Shown in pieces: positions 47,209 through 62,418 of a stretch of 64,000 nt of DNA (within the stretch, counting starts at the first letter, position 1; each line of letters opens with the position of its first letter). The DNA is taken from contig MU266486.1 of NCBI GenBank assembly GCA_021014945.1, positions 1-64,000 on the forward strand, read 5' to 3'. Below the pieces are notes generated by a model, which was given only the letters and a program-made list of their open reading frames with translations, was not told the origin of the DNA and ran no database searches. This DNA is from Leucogyrophana mollusca (lineage: Eukaryota > Basidiomycota > Agaricomycetes > Boletales). The position numbers and the translations under genes were made by a program.

Positions 47209-49146
47209 TCACGACGCCAAGATTTGCGCTTGAGCCATAGCATGTACATGAACGTGCGTTGGCTTCGCCACGGCGTGGCACACCTCGATGCCTTGCACCC
47301 ATGAATGCGCCATCACCGTCTCGATTGTAGCACGCTGTTTCGGGTCGGGCTCGAGCATCTTTCGGATGAGACTCCTGCACGCACGCGGGCTGAGGTTGTT
47401 GATCGTCGGGGGATACAGCACTCCTGCGTCTTTATCTTTATCCTTGTGCGTTGAAGCGGAGTCCTTGTGGGTGTAAGGAGTGTTGGCACAAGCGGTTGCG
47501 TATGCTGAATACAACGGGTCGGACATTTGTGCCACGCGCCAGGGCATCTCCTGGAAGTGCAGGCAGTAATAGACGATACCACATGCCCATATGTCGACAA
47601 GGCGCGCATCGTATGCTATGTGGAGTCAAAATACAAGCGGTGCGCGGGCGGTTAGGCAACCGCGTGAGAGGAGTGTGGATTTAGGCTTACGTTTGCCCAG
47701 GAACTGCTCCGGGGCGATGTACGGTTCGCTACCGCAGAGGCCTGTGGACATGTGGATTGTCGCTTCCCAAGGCAGACGATAAACCGTTGAGGCACCGTAA
47801 TCTCCGATCTGCGTACGATAATTTGGTGTGAGTGAGTGCTTACCTCGTGGTGAGGGTGACGTACCTTCAGATGCCCCTTGGTGTCAAAGAAGAGATTCTC
47901 AGGTTTGATGTCGCGATGGGCGACTCCCTGGCTGTGTAGGTACGAAACACCAGAGAGGATCTGCTTGAAACAACACTCGACCTCGCTGGGCGACATACCC
48001 CCCTTCTTGATCGCCGCGTAAAGGTCCCCGCCTGGGCAAAACTCCATTACTTCGCACCAATGTTGATTCTCGTCCTGGACGAGGTCAACGGTCTCGACAA
48101 TATTAATATGATGCAGGGTAGACGATATGCAGAACTCGGCCGTGAGTTTCTTGACGTATTCCTTTTCTGACTCATTCTTTCGTCGCTTCCGGAATTCCTG
48201 CATGTAAATGGGGGTAATTCGATTGATGAGTACCATACGGCATGGAAGATTCGAGATAACGAGGAGACAGGACGGGCAGTCTGCCTACCTTGACAGCGTA
48301 TAACTTCTCTTCGCTTCTATCCCACTTGTGAGCAAGGCGGACGATCGACGTGGCCCCTTTTCCAATGGCGACCTTCTGACATACCCCATACTTCTGCGTC
48401 AGGCTAACAGCGCTGTCGACAGACTTGCGCTCGCCATCAGAATCTGATTTTTTGCTGCTAGCTGTTGAGCGCGCAGACGATTTGCGCGTGAGTTTCGGCG
48501 CCGAGGAGATAAGGTCTTTGAGTGTGAATTTCTGCCCCGAGTCGGAGTGCGTCGTTGATGGTGCGCGGGGGCGCGTTGGTGGCGTCAGCTGGGACTTTTC
48601 TTGTGCCGGGGGCTTGGGCGACTTGTGAGAAGGGGGCTTATTCGGCGACGATATTATCTTGCCGCCTGAAACGCCAGCTGACATGCTAGGTGCCCTGCTG
48701 GGGGCTGCACTGGGCGGGCGAGTGGACGGCAAACTCCAGCTCTCGCTCTCTGATGGAGACGGCGAGTCTGTGGCAGAAGGCGTCGCCGATCCTGGTACAG
48801 AAGCATAATCTTTGTGGCGCGGTGGGGTGGGAAGGACGAGCTTCTCTAGACCTATCCGGGAGTGACCAGGTTGCTTGGGGTATGCGCCTGCTTCTGGAGG
48901 GGGGAGGGGGACACTTCGAGAGGGGTTATCGTCTGAAGAGATAATGTTGGACATTATAGTGCCACTCGAATGTTCCTTTGCAGGAGGAAGGTGATCTGCG
49001 GTGCCGTTCACGAGTGTTGTAGAAGATGATGGGTGGAAGTGGGAAGTGGTGGAGTGAAGTCCACTGTGGCCGTGTGGAGGTTTGTCCGAACTATCAGGAC
49101 CTTCTCCCTCGGTCTGAGCGGTGTCTGTAGAATCAGGAACAGCCAT
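47209..49146 (-). CDS. Serine/threonine kinase, Hal4/Sat4 (NPR/Hal) type
   Basis: Four exons read downwards: 48289-49146, 47865-48197, 47691-47808 and 47209-47615; 571 aa. In yeasts Hal4/Hal5 kinases control plasma-membrane potassium transport and nutrient-permease stability. The first 230 residues are Ser/Pro-rich and disordered, ending in KFTLKDLISSAPKLTRKSS, a segment typical of the family. The kinase domain has the glycine loop IGKGATSIVRLAHK, the anchoring lysine in LYAVKEFRKRRK, the catalytic loop HRDIKPENLFFD, and DYG in place of DFG (IGDYGAS), which is normal for this family. The activation segment is STGLCGSEPYIAPEQF, followed by GKPYDARLVDIWACGIVYY. A His/Asp/Lys-rich insertion (STHKDKDKDA) interrupts the late C-lobe. 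It looks active and complete; orthology to one specific yeast kinase is not claimed. Confidence 0.92.
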
Positions 49147-49584
49147 TGTAGAGCCGGAGGATCTTAGTCAAAGGAAATGCAGGGGTTGTGTGTCGAGTTA
49201 AACGTGGCCGTTACGAGAATGTAAACGAGAATAATGGCAATCGAAGTCGTAAGCTGGGTCGTGTTCTATAGAGACATCATGTTGACGGCAAACACGTTAT
49301 TGGGTGGGTTTGGTAGGGGGCACGAAAGCGGCAAGCTGGAAGCGAGGCAAGGCAAGGCGAGAGGGTGCGATTGGGTTAAATAACCCTCCCGCAGACGCCT
49401 TTCAGAAACGCAGCTACCACTGATACTCCGGCTTATATATAACAATTGCAAGGCTACGGGCCAAGAGCGATTAATCAGAGGGAATCAGAAATCTGGCAGG
49501 AGACGGGTGATGGTCGAAATAAAAGAAAGGCCTTACGAGCCGCCTACAAAAGACCCATCCGGCTGACTAAGCCTCACTCTAACC

Positions 49585-49613
49585 AGTGGCTCCGCTCTCG
49601 GTTGGGAGCCACT
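49585..49613. repeat. Inverted repeat, 9-bp perfect stem
   Basis: AGTGGCTCC and GGAGCCACT separated by 11 nt. It is outside any gene I could define and could be chance or a transposon terminus remnant. Confidence 0.5.
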
Positions 49614-50928
49614 TCCGGCCCCCTGCCCGTCGGCCCAAGATTACTGCCTCACATCCTTTGCTCGTCACTACAGGTAATTGCGGGATAACATTCTCCAACC
49701 TACACACACCAGCGTATACTATATACACTATGAGCAAGCGCTGGCCTTCACATGAGGCGCCCAGCAACGGTTCCTGCATTCCATCTCGCCAACCAGATAA
49801 GTTACAGACTCAGCATCGAAGAAGATCTGATGAGAGTCTTATGAAAGTGATGGAAGCTGCTCATCTCTCACCTGCAGGTGCACCTAGAATAAGTATTTCT
49901 CTCAAATCCGGCCAGGGGGGCTGGCTAGCATTCAAACCCCGAGCCAACACGTTCCTCGGTAGCATATGCTTCACTACCCAGCTGCACAGCGGACTATTCC
50001 AGAAGCATTACATGATGCTCACCATACCCTGATCTGAGTGGGCGTCAGCAACGCCCTGGAAACTGTCGGCAAGATGGAACGAGAGGGACTTGAATAAATG
50101 CCGGCATGATATCGAATATAAATCGATATCAGACCAGGGATGAAGGGATTGAGACCTACGCTCCCGAACCGTTACGCAGGATCGAAATAGCGATATAACG
50201 GAGCAGCCTTGAACACCGGAGGAAAGTTCAGCGCGGGGGTCACCGCGCAGATCGGCGCAAGCGGTTAAACGCCTGACCACATCCAGGCCACAGTTTCAGA
50301 GATAGACCAAGATATACTGCGAGATGCTGACCAGCAAATGTGGCATGACTTGGAATGTTCGTGAAGGAATAGGAAGCAATGCGCCGAGAGGGTGGGCCAA
50401 GATAATGGTGGCCGGTGCGCTTTACCATGAGTGGTGCGAGTGACGCGGTGTAGCCCCAAACTAAAAATACACTGGCGAATGGCAATATAGCCTATGTCTC
50501 CCAAGCGTAACGGATGGGAATGAACGTGTGACAGCTAGGATGACAGAACATTCAGATATTCAAAGACTAGAGCGAGCTTCAGGGATCAAAGGGACTGGGA
50601 GTCTTGGAGCCCATATGCCACACAAGAGTACACCCACGTTGCGGAATTATCCAGGGATTATTTAACCAGCAATACTTATGACTTGCGTGCAGTCCGGAAA
50701 AAAAACCAGTCGCGACGTCGGGACCGCGAGCCGTTATCCAGGAGGAAGTGGCAGGTGGCGGCATGGGAGCTGTGGAAGCCTGAAAATGATGTGGCGCGGC
50801 ACTCTTCGGCATTGTCCCAGCTGTACAGTTTATCCAGAACAGGGTTTGGTGGCTTGCTGACGTAACACGGGAGCGCAACCTCCCTTGTGACTCTGCCGGC
50901 CCAACTCATCGACACCCTCAAGAACAAG

Positions 50929-50979
50929 GTGAGAAGGCAAATTTCTCGCCTTCAAGCATTCTCTGACAATTTATCGCAG
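50929..50979 (+). other. 5'-UTR intron of the eL19 gene
   Basis: GTGAGA donor at 50929 and TTATCGCAG acceptor ending at 50979, five bases before the ATG. Introns just before or after the start codon are common in fungal ribosomal-protein genes. Confidence 0.6.
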
Positions 50980-50984
50980 TCGCC

Positions 50985-51685
50985 ATGGTCAACCTCCGTT
51001 CTCAAAAGCGGCTCGCCGCAGCCGTCGCCGGCGTCGGCAAGCGCAAAATTTGGCTTGACCCCGCAGAACAGGCAGAGATCGGCAACGCAAACTCACGCTC
51101 GCACGTCAAGAAGCTCATCAAGGATGGTCGCGTCATCATCAAGCCAACCGTCGTTCACTCCCGTGCCCGCACCCGTGACCTCCTTGCCGCAAAACGCAAG
51201 GGTCGCCACACTGGCCCCGGTAAGAGGAAGGGTACCTCCGAGGCTCGTATGCCCACGAAGGTGCAGTGGATGCGGAGACAGAGGGTTCTGAGACGTCTGT
51301 TGAGGAAATACAGAGAAGCTGGCAAGATCGATAAGCACCTGTGAGTGGATCGGCCATTTTTTGGTGTGCATTTGAACATTATCTCACGCTGATTACCGTA
51401 GGTACCACTCGCTCTACCAAAAATCGAAGGGTAATGTCTTCAAGAACAAGCGCGTACTCATGGAGTACATTCACAAGGCCAAGGCCGAGAAGAATCGCAC
51501 AAAGGTCCTCACCGACCAGATGGAGGCTCGCCGTGTCAAGAACAAGGTCAGCTTTTATGCCAGTGTTAACATCCCCGCTCATCCGTTTATCGCACCAGGC
51601 CGCTCGCGAACGTCGGGCAGCACGGGTGGCAGAGAAGCGACAGGGTATCTTGGCGGTGGAGCAGGAGGCAGCAGTCCAGGAGTAA
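50985..51685 (+). CDS. RPL19: 60S ribosomal protein eL19
   Basis: Three exons: 50985-51340, 51402-51546 and 51599-51685; 195 aa, the normal length. This large-subunit protein takes part in an intersubunit bridge near the tunnel exit. Family blocks are [20 protein letters not shown], then [38 protein letters not shown] and [20 protein letters not shown]. The C-terminal helix is basic and then Glu/Ala-rich ([15 protein letters not shown]). A second intron before GCC (51547-51598) gives the helix its proper continuation; without it the frame continues into unrelated sequence. The codon choice (many GTC, AAG, CTC) is that of a highly expressed gene. Confidence 0.98.
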
Positions 51686-52086
51686 ATGGTGTAAGAGTGT
51701 GCGATTTCATCGTCTCTGCCTGGTCCTGCCACTGTATCCCATATGATATGCATGCATGTCTCCCTACGCTATACGACACTTTCTTCATGCATTCCCATAT
51801 CTTTTCCATTTCTAATGAAGCCAAACTGCATCGATGTTGCTGTGTCTCGTGAGTCCTGCCATAGTGGTGGGATGTGTATCAGAGACCCTGTACCTTCGTC
51901 AGGGAATATCTTAAGGAAAACGTCTGAGCGTCCAGCCCAGCATCCGATGATTGCGGTCGATGAACGTTGCTGCAGGGGAACTGTTTGTATCTCAACGACC
52001 GACGCTCCGACTTCCGTAAAGCGAACCTTTCAACGTGCCGACGCTTTCGACTTTGGTGCCCCTTCTCTTTAAGCGCCGCCCTGGAA
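51686..52086. other. Intergenic, eL19 to MYST gene
   Basis: Short spacer, both genes on the plus strand. No gene seen. Confidence 0.4.
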
Positions 52087-54222
<2,136 letters not shown>

Positions 54223-55021
54223 ATTTGGGATCTATTCGACCATCGAATTTGGGATCGCTTGTTGTTGACGGCAGGATGAACCCGCGCTCGATCTGAATCT
54301 CGAGGGCACCACTTCGGAACGATACTCACTTCCGTTACATAGTACAACGATGCCATATATAGTGCCGTCGGCCTGTCTTCATACTGGAGAAATCTCCTGG
54401 CAGTCATGCATCATGCGGAAATGTCGACTTTTTTCCGCTAAAATTTGGCAACTTATGGACGTGCTTTTTGGGGACCACCTGAGTGCGGAAACGGAGCTGG
54501 CGTGCATGCAAGTACTTAATGAGCGCTAGTGCAACCCGCGAGGCGGCAATTGTATCCGTTGTGCAAAACTTCGAATCCACACGCTGTCTCCTGACCCGAA
54601 CTCCAGTCCCACCAGGTCCCACATCCTGATACTCTTCGTCAGACGCCGCGACTCCATCATCCTGTGTTTTAATCCACAGCATTCTTCAAAAAGACTGTTA
54701 GGCGATGCACGCCAGCCGTGAATGACACTTTGGAATCTTCCCTTGGAAAGCTCACTGTTGTCGGTAAGACACGGTGCGCAGCGTCGCTGGCAATCTCCAC
54801 ATGACTGACGTGTGGCGGTGTCCGATAATGCGAGGTGTACCTCAACCATACTGGTACCTGGACTACACTTGGCACAGCTTCTACCTCATACCGTTGTATA
54901 AATTGCGCGGGATGATTTGAAGGCACTTTTCTTCCCTTTCTGCACACCGTCGAGAGCGGGTCTACCGGAGCGGTGCCAACATCCAACGCTGTTCAGTGAT
55001 TTTCTGTGTCACTGCTGCAAG
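54223..55021. other. Intergenic, MYST gene to membrane protein C
   Basis: No convincing gene. Short frames on the minus strand overlap and resemble nothing. Confidence 0.4.
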
Positions 55022-56027
55022 ATGGGCGGAACTTCTTGGGTTATCAACGCCGGCCCCCTTTTGCTGGTCTTGCTCATCCCTGTCACCGAGGTTTTGGCCG
55101 AGAGTGATGCAACCTGTAGCCTGTCGGTTTATTTCGCCCAGAAAATATCGTTCCCTCAAACTTACTACAGCACCTACAGTTTGTCACTTGATTGCACAAG
55201 TCCACGGAAAACTATCATTGGATGCATAATTGGTGGAGGTGCGCCCGCGTCATACCGCTGGGAGTCGCTGGGCTCAACCTCTCTCAGTTATCCTAGTAGC
55301 CCTTATCGGCCTCTGTACCTTGCTAGCCCGTCGCCGCCGTGCTCGTGCCCGTCATATAGGTCGGGGCCATGCCGAGCTTGGGCCGGGAGGATTCCGAAAC
55401 CAGTCTGATAGGCCGTACATACAGATGGGCACGACTCCCACACGCGGTGCTGCACCAGGTGCACCTAATTCTCCTCCTGATCGAAGACATAGTCAGCGCA
55501 ATCCTTCTGGCCCGCCCATACGACCTGTCTCAGGTTCACAGGGTATGGATAGGCAGCAGAGGTATTCCCCGCCAGCATTCCCTCCCCCAACATCGCCGTT
55601 GCCCCCGCCATCTCAGTCACGCCGGCCAAGGCCCCCTTCAGTCCCCGTGCCTCCTACGCTAGTATCACCATTGAGGTCTGGGCCTCCTATCCCTCCTACG
55701 ATGCCTGTGCCATCTGTGCCACCAGGTCCACCCTCACGGCAGCGACAGTCATCTGTATCGCTCCACGTGGCATCTCCTCCTGGCTTGTCCCCAAGGGCTT
55801 CTCCGTCACCGATCCACATTCCTGCTCCACCCCCCTCCCCAGGGCCAACTTCCCCTTCGAACCCCCTGCGTTCACAAACACGCTCTACCTCGCCTCCCTT
55901 GAGGTCACATTCAATATCGCAACCTTCTCGGCTGGAAAATGTACCAGAACCACAACATGTGATACCGCAGGATACGGGCGTTGCGCTTGATCATGACGAG
56001 CCTCCCCCCGCGTATACCCCTATTTGA
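55022..56027 (+). CDS. Single-pass membrane protein C, Pro-rich tail with PPxY
   Basis: Two exons: 55022-55238 and 55288-56027; 318 aa. The signal peptide is MGGTSWVINAGPLLLVLLIP and onward to the Leu-Ala before ESD. The ectodomain is about 35 residues with two cysteines (ATCSLSVYF ... LSLDCTS). The membrane segment (IIGCIIGGGVILVALIGLC) is interrupted by a phase-1 intron, as in genes A and B at 25-27.5 kb. A basic stop-transfer run RRRRARARH follows. The tail is strongly Pro/Ser-rich and ends DEPPPAYTPI, again a PPxY motif. The ectodomain is longer than in A and B and the sequences are otherwise divergent, so it may be a distant relative or a similar architecture gained independently. Function unknown. 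Confidence 0.75.
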
Positions 56028-58107
56028 GAACATGTCGCTAATCCTGGTAGTGTACTAATGAAGATGATGCCTGATCAGAGGGGATTAACGATTGGTTACG
56101 CGCCTTTGAGAGTCGATTTATATGAGCCAGGGTCTTGTTCACTGACGATTTTGCTTTGATTCCGACGACTGAGCGCAATGGGTAGGGATAGCCGAATCCC
56201 AGCGGAATCATAGCCGCGTTTGCGAGTCCAAAAGGCATTAGCTATGGTTACCACCCTCGTCCTTCAGGCCTTCGGGATCTCAAGTATGCAGCGGAACGGG
56301 TGTGGAATGAACCGGGCACCAGGACACAGCATGGTATGGTATGCACTGAGTATCGTGACGGTGTGCGTACTGATTATTGCTGAAGTAACATGATATGTAA
56401 GATATGTAACCTAATTCGATAGCCTATAATTAATACGATTGCTCGTGGTTGCAGATGTAGTTCCAGAGAAAAATCTGTCGCACTCCTATGGCGGACGGAA
56501 GGAAGAGGGACCAGTGTTGACCCCAGGCGAGACAACCACTAATGGACGCAAGGTGTCGGAAAGGTCCAGGAGCACAGTCAGTCAGTGAGTCAATATACTC
56601 TACTTTGATTGAAAAACGGCTACCTTTCATTTTGTTGAAGGATTGCTCTGAGGTTGGGGCTGGGGTTTCGGCTTCGACTTGGTGTGCGGGCACCCGGGAA
56701 GCGAACCACCGCAATCCTTCGTTACAGCAGTCATAACAGCTCCGCCAGGGTGATTTATGGTCCCGAGTTCGCATCGATTGACGAGCAAGCCATCAACGAG
56801 GTAGCATCCAGACAAATCCTTGATGGCGCCACATGTGTGATAAACCATGCTGTTGATCCAAAACAAAGTCAGCATGAGCAGACTGCGGCCGATGCTCCTC
56901 AAGGGAAATGTTATTACTCGCTCGAGTCTTTGCAGGGTTATACAAGTCGCCGGGAGTAAATTGGCACTGAAGAAAGTGATATTGCCATCAGGGTCATTTG
57001 GCATGGACAGAGGGTAGTTGTGCGCACCAATACAAACGAGTCAAGATCGGGGTCGACCTAAGAATAGGCGGAAGATGGTATCTTCCGCCGCTGTGTCGAT
57101 GAAGACTTTATAGGTCTCCTACACTGTTGTATCCACATTTGGCAGACCGCGGATCTGGACACTATGAGAGCCATGTTGAGCCATCAAGCAGAGGATGCCG
57201 ATCAGTATTAAATACAGCCTGATCGTCGAAGCTCGCGCAAGGTGGAAGTGACTGAATGGGATACTTCGAAAGGCAGATGTGGTACGCGGGCCCTCGGGGA
57301 GGGGTGCGGGGATCACGTCACAGTCGAGGCGCCTTGCCGAAGAGGCAACTTACTGCTAAATGGGCCAGGCTGACTGCCTGCCGGATGTGGACGTAGCGCA
57401 GATCTGGAGAGATTCTCGGTGGGATGTAAAACTAGGAGAGGATAAGCGGGATAGTGTTGATCCTTCCGCATGTTGCGGGTCAGTCGAACTTCGGTCGAGC
57501 CCGGAGTCATTGTAAACGCTGACACCAGAAGGGGCTGGGCGATAGCTGTGACGACGCGAATACGGTGGGTGGACTTTGGGATATGGGTGATGGCGCAATG
57601 TTAGCGGATCAAAGGATACGTTTGGCGATGTGGTCGGGACCCATACAGCTCGAAGATTGTAGTGCGACGATCATCACCGCGGACCAAGGAGACGTTCCGA
57701 GGCCGTTTCATACGTATCGATTTGTGCCAGCCGGTCCACTGTCCAGCCTTGGACCTTATTCGTGAAAGTATGAAGCAGGGTGCTTATTGTCATGCAATAA
57801 TCTAGACTCCGGCATTCGGTAAGCATCAGCTCCAGAAGGTCCTCCTGGATGGGTAAACACGATTCCGTGGCAGAATTCGAAACAGAGTCTCTGGCAAGCC
57901 ACGGACTAGCGCACTATTCGTGTTGGCCCGTAACTTGGTGGCTGCGGTCAGGGTTTAGTAAATAGTAAAACACTGCTGCCGAGCTCCGATTCCTGCGGCA
58001 CCGCTAGGTACTCCGGGTTGGCTCCGAGGCCAGATTTAGTTTCATCGCCTGTACTTGTTACTGTATGTTACACCTATACTCTTTGCTTAAAAACCTGCAG
58101 TAAAGAG
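56028..58107. other. Intergenic, one unassigned minus-strand frame
   Basis: The minus-strand frame 56627-57004 (125 codons, from an ATG) contains some cysteines and ends in a KPKPQPQPQ tail. No family is recognised and its upstream part lacks a signal peptide. The remaining sequence shows nothing. Confidence 0.35.
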
Positions 58108-61100
58108 ATGGCCCCCAAGAATAAAGGAAAGAAATCGAAAACAAACGATGATGACTTTTGGTGAGACCAAGTCAGCTTTGAATGATCTTGATCTCATCGC
58201 ATCCGTGATACTACAGGGATCAGGCTGGGGAATCCGTGGCAAATAATAATGCAGCTGTCTTGAAAGCCACTGGCTCCGATGACGAAGGCGGATCCGTGCG
58301 CGGGCCTGGTAGCGGGTTCTCCGCTTTCGCAGCCCTTCAGGACGAAGGCGCTGGAGCTGCCAATGAGCCCGAGGAGGAGGAAGATTTCGGTGGACTCATG
58401 GTCCGTTTCCCTATCATTTCAGGGCATTTACGAAGCCTCACTGCTGATCTGACGCTAGTCGGCTATAAAAGCTACCTCATCGAAGAACAAGAAAGACAAG
58501 AAGAAACCAAAGAAAGCTCAGGCCGATGATCTCGTCGTAGACCAGGCCGATGGAGCTGTCCCTACGGAGGATAAGAAGCCAGTTGAAATGACTGCGGAGG
58601 AACTTGCCGACGAGGAGTGGGGTCCATCGAAGGAGAAGGGTAAGAAAGGCAAAACATCAGTGCCTCCGTCGGCTGCTGGCGGAGACGATGACGCCCAGGA
58701 CGATGGCGGTCCTAAAGTGCTCTCGAAGAAGGAAAAGGAGAAGCTCAAGAAAGAGCGAGAAAAGGTGCGAGATCTACTTCAGGGTCTCACTACAAATTAC
58801 CTCAATGTAATATCCTCTTAGGCTAAGAAGAAGGCTCAGGCTGACGCAAAGAAGGCGGCCGCCGAGCAAACCCAGGGAGAAGCTGCTGCACCCGCACCCG
58901 CGCCGCAGCCCCAGGACGATGATGCGGAAGATGGCGAAGATGCTGGTGAGAATGTGAAGGGCGACTCGAAGAAAAAGAAGAAGAAAAAGGGTGCCAAGAA
59001 AGAGGAGGACGCGCCCGCACCTACTCCCGCGCCTGCTGCGGCAGGCGGGAAGAAAAAGGGCGGTATAAGCGCGCTGAAGGCGATGATGGAGGAGAAGAAG
59101 AGGATCGAGGAGGAGGCACGACGTAGAGAAGAGGAAGAGCGACGGAGGATCGAGGAGGAGGAGAGGCGCGCAGAGGAGGAGGAGAAACGAAAGGAAGAGG
59201 AGAAGCAACGGCGGAAAGAGAAGGAAAAGGTGCACATGATCTGTTATTCACTTAGTACTAGTCTAATATCCGCTTCGCGGGACAGGCCAAACGCGAACTG
59301 GCGAAGAAGGAGGGGCGATTACTGACCAAGAAGCAGAAGGAAGAGAAGGCAGCAGCCGAACTTCGTAGACAAGCGCTTCTAGCGTCAGGGGTACAAATCG
59401 AGGGCCTGCAGCAGCAATCCTCTGGAAGCGCGCCCCCTGCAGGCAAGAAGGTCGTGTACGGCAATCGCAAGAAAAAGGCACCTGGTGCCACCAAAGAAGC
59501 GTCCCCTGCACCGGAGTCAAGACCCCTAACCCCCGAGCCAGCTGCACAGCCAACTCTCCCTCCAGCCGCCGAGCCCAAAAAAGGCGAGGCCGCGCCCGAT
59601 GATGTCAGGGACGAATGGGATGCTAGCAGCGATGAGGAGCCTGCGAGCAAGGCCGAGGTACAGCCTGGCGTTCGGGATGAGTGGGATGCATCAAGTGGCG
59701 ATGAGAAAGCTCCCCCAGCGAAAACTGCGACATCCGCGCCCTCAAAGCCCTCTCCGACTACGAAGCCCGCCGTGAAGCCTGCAAGTGAGTGCTTGTCCAT
59801 GTCAGATCGATACGCGCTAACAGCCAATAGCCAACGGCACGGTTGATAAGGCCCCTACTCCAGCGGCTCAGCAGCCCGCCGCCACGGATCAAGGCAACGA
59901 GACATCAGAGGAGTCCGAAAATGACTCCGACGAATCGTCTAGCGAAGATTCTGATGATGATTCTGACGAATCATCCGACTCTGATGGAATGACCAACGCC
60001 CAGCGCATCGCTGCACAGAGGAAAGCCGAAGCTGCCGAGCGCAGAGCAAAGGCACACGAAGCTGCTCTTGCTGCTCGTAGCAAAGATGATTTGCGCAGCC
60101 CGATTTGTTGTATTCTAGGCCACGTCGATACAGGAAAGACGAAACTTCTGGACAAGGTCAAATCGCAATCTGTGTCAACGACTTATGCTAACCCGCGACC
60201 ATAGATTCGTCAAACCAACGTACAAGAAGGCGAAGCTGGTGGTATTACGCAGCAAATCGGAGCAACCTATTTCCCTGTGGATGCCATCATCGCCAAGACC
60301 GCTGTTTTGAATAAAGTACGTCGTGCCTTCATGTGTGCTTAGAGTTATTAACGTCGATACCGGCTATAGGACAAAACGCAAGAGTATAAAGTTCCTGGTT
60401 TGCTGGTCATCGACACTCCAGGACACGAGTCCTTCACGAACTTGCGGAGTCGCGGCAGCTCACTGTGCAACATTGCTATTTTGGTCGTCGATATCATGGT
60501 ATGCGATCCATCGATGAAATATTTACTGAATCTGAGCTTCTGCACTAGCACGGCCTGGAGCCTCAAACCCTAGAGTCTCTTCGGCTGCTCAGAGACCGGA
60601 AAACACCTTTCATTGTAGCATTGAACAAGGTAATCCGATTACTACGAGACTACGCTAGGACCTTGTTCTAAAGATTCCCCCAGATAGATCGTATGTACGG
60701 ATGGGAGGCCACCCCGGATGGCGCCTTCCGAGAATCCCTCGCCAAGCAAAAGAGGTCTGTCCAGCGTGAGTTTGAGGACCGTGTCCAGAAAACCATCCTT
60801 GCCTTCGCCGAGCAAGGTCTGAATGCCGTCTTATACTATGAGAATAAGAGCTTTGCGAGGAACGTCTCCCTGGTCCCGACATCCGCGATCACGGGAGAAG
60901 GTGTTCCCGACATGATCATGCTCTTGGTCAACCTCACTCAGCAACGGATGAGCGATCGCTTGATGTACCTTTCCGAGCTGGAGTGTACAGTGCTCGAGGT
61001 CAAGGTGGTCGAGGGACTGGGTACCACGATCGATGTCGTTCTGTCGAACGGTATTCTCCGTGAGGGAGACAAGATCGTTGTTTGTGGTTTGAATGGACCA

Positions 61101-62418
61101 ATTGTCACGCAAGTTCGCGCCCTCTTGACTCCTCAACCATTGCGAGAGCTACGGCTCAAGGTGCGTAAATCGCCTGATACATGGTGAACAGATTGCTCAA
61201 CCAGTCTGCAGTCGCAATACGTCCATCACAAAGAGGTCAAGGCAGCTCTTGGTGTAAAACTTGTGGCGCCCGACCTCGAGAAGGCCATCGCCGGTTCTCG
61301 ACTTCTTGTTGTCGGACCTGACGACGATGAAGATGATCTCCGGGACGAAGTTATGTCCGACCTCACTTCGTTGCTGAACTCTATCGATAAATCTGGTCGC
61401 GGGGTCTGCGTGCAAGCCAGTACCCTAGGTTCATTGGAGGCGTTGCTTGACTTCCTTGGAGTCAGCAAGATTCCTGTTTCTGGCATCAACATTGGTCCCG
61501 TGCACAAGAAGGACGTCATGCGCTGTGCGACTATGCTGGAGAAGGCCAAGGAACTTGCTGTTATCCTATGTTTCGATGTCCCTGTAGACAAAGACGCTGA
61601 GAAGCTGGCCGAAGAGATGGGCATCAAGCTGTTCAAAGGTACTGCCGCTTCATCGAGCCCTAGGCCGCGCTAAACACCTTTGCAGCCGATATCATCTATC
61701 ACTTGTTCGACGCTTTCACGGCATACAACAACGAGATCATGGAGGCGAAACGGAAAGACGCTGCCCCCTTGGCGGTGTGGCCTTGCCGGTTGAAGATCAT
61801 CGCTGCATTCTGTAAGCGGGATCCTATCATCCTTGGTATTGACATTTTGGATGGTACATTGCGGGTTGGTACGCCGATCTGTGTGGTCAAGGTCGATCCT
61901 GTGACCCAAAAGAAGGAGATCATCGACCTCGGCAAAGTGTGAGAGACTTTGTTCGTCCTCTCTTAATTCTTATTGATGCTTATACATCCAATAGGACGTC
62001 GTTGGAGATCAACCACAAACCATACGAAGTATGTAGTTTTCAACCGTTGAGATCGCCTTACTAATATCCAGCCATGACTCAGATCGTGAAAAAATCACAA
62101 GCCGGTGCTGGAGTCGCAGTGAAGATTGAACATGCTGTATACCAATCTGCCAAGATGTTTGGTCGACATTTTGACGAGAAGGATGACCTGTTGAGTCACA
62201 TAACAAGACAAAGTATTGATGTTCTGAAGGTACGTCTGCCTGTTCTTGTGGCACGTGTGTTATTAACGGGGCCTCCATGTAGGCGTCATTCAAAGCCGAC
62301 GTATCGAACGAGGAGTGGCTGCTCATCAAGGCCCTGAAGCCGGTATGTTTCAAGGTTGAAACTCATCGTGTTGTTGCAGGTTGGCTAACGCATTTTGCAG
62401 CGCCTCAACATTCAGTGA
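58108..62418 (+). CDS. FUN12: Translation initiation factor eIF5B
   Basis: Sixteen exons: 58108-58160, 58217-58389, 58472-58764, 58822-59229, 59286-59784, 59831-60156, 60205-60315, 60370-60498, 60549-60629, 60684-61160, 61212-61638, 61686-61938, 61995-62028, 62083-62229, 62283-62342 and 62401-62418; 1162 aa. eIF5B is the IF2-like GTPase that promotes 60S joining at the start codon. The N-terminal half is charged and disordered (Lys runs, [14 protein letters not shown] coiled coil, [12 protein letters not shown] repeat). The GTPase has G1 [12 protein letters not shown], switch [14 protein letters not shown]3 DTPGHESF and G4 NKID. Domain II starts near [13 protein letters not shown], the domain III core is [16 protein letters not shown], and domain IV ends ALKPRLNIQ. 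The intron before ATSSKNKK (58390-58471) has two possible donors; the chosen one keeps phase. The rest is secure. Confidence 0.97.

Larger units (their letters stand above)
49147..50984. other. Divergent intergenic region, kinase and eL19
   Basis: Chance frames only. Contains a perfect hairpin (49585-49613) and, next to eL19, a 5'-UTR intron (50929-50979). Confidence 0.4.

Noticed and set aside
58774..59251. Long minus-strand Leu/Ser/Phe-rich frames
   Set aside because: Antisense of the Glu/Lys-rich coiled-coil exon of eIF5B, which creates artificial Leu/Phe runs.
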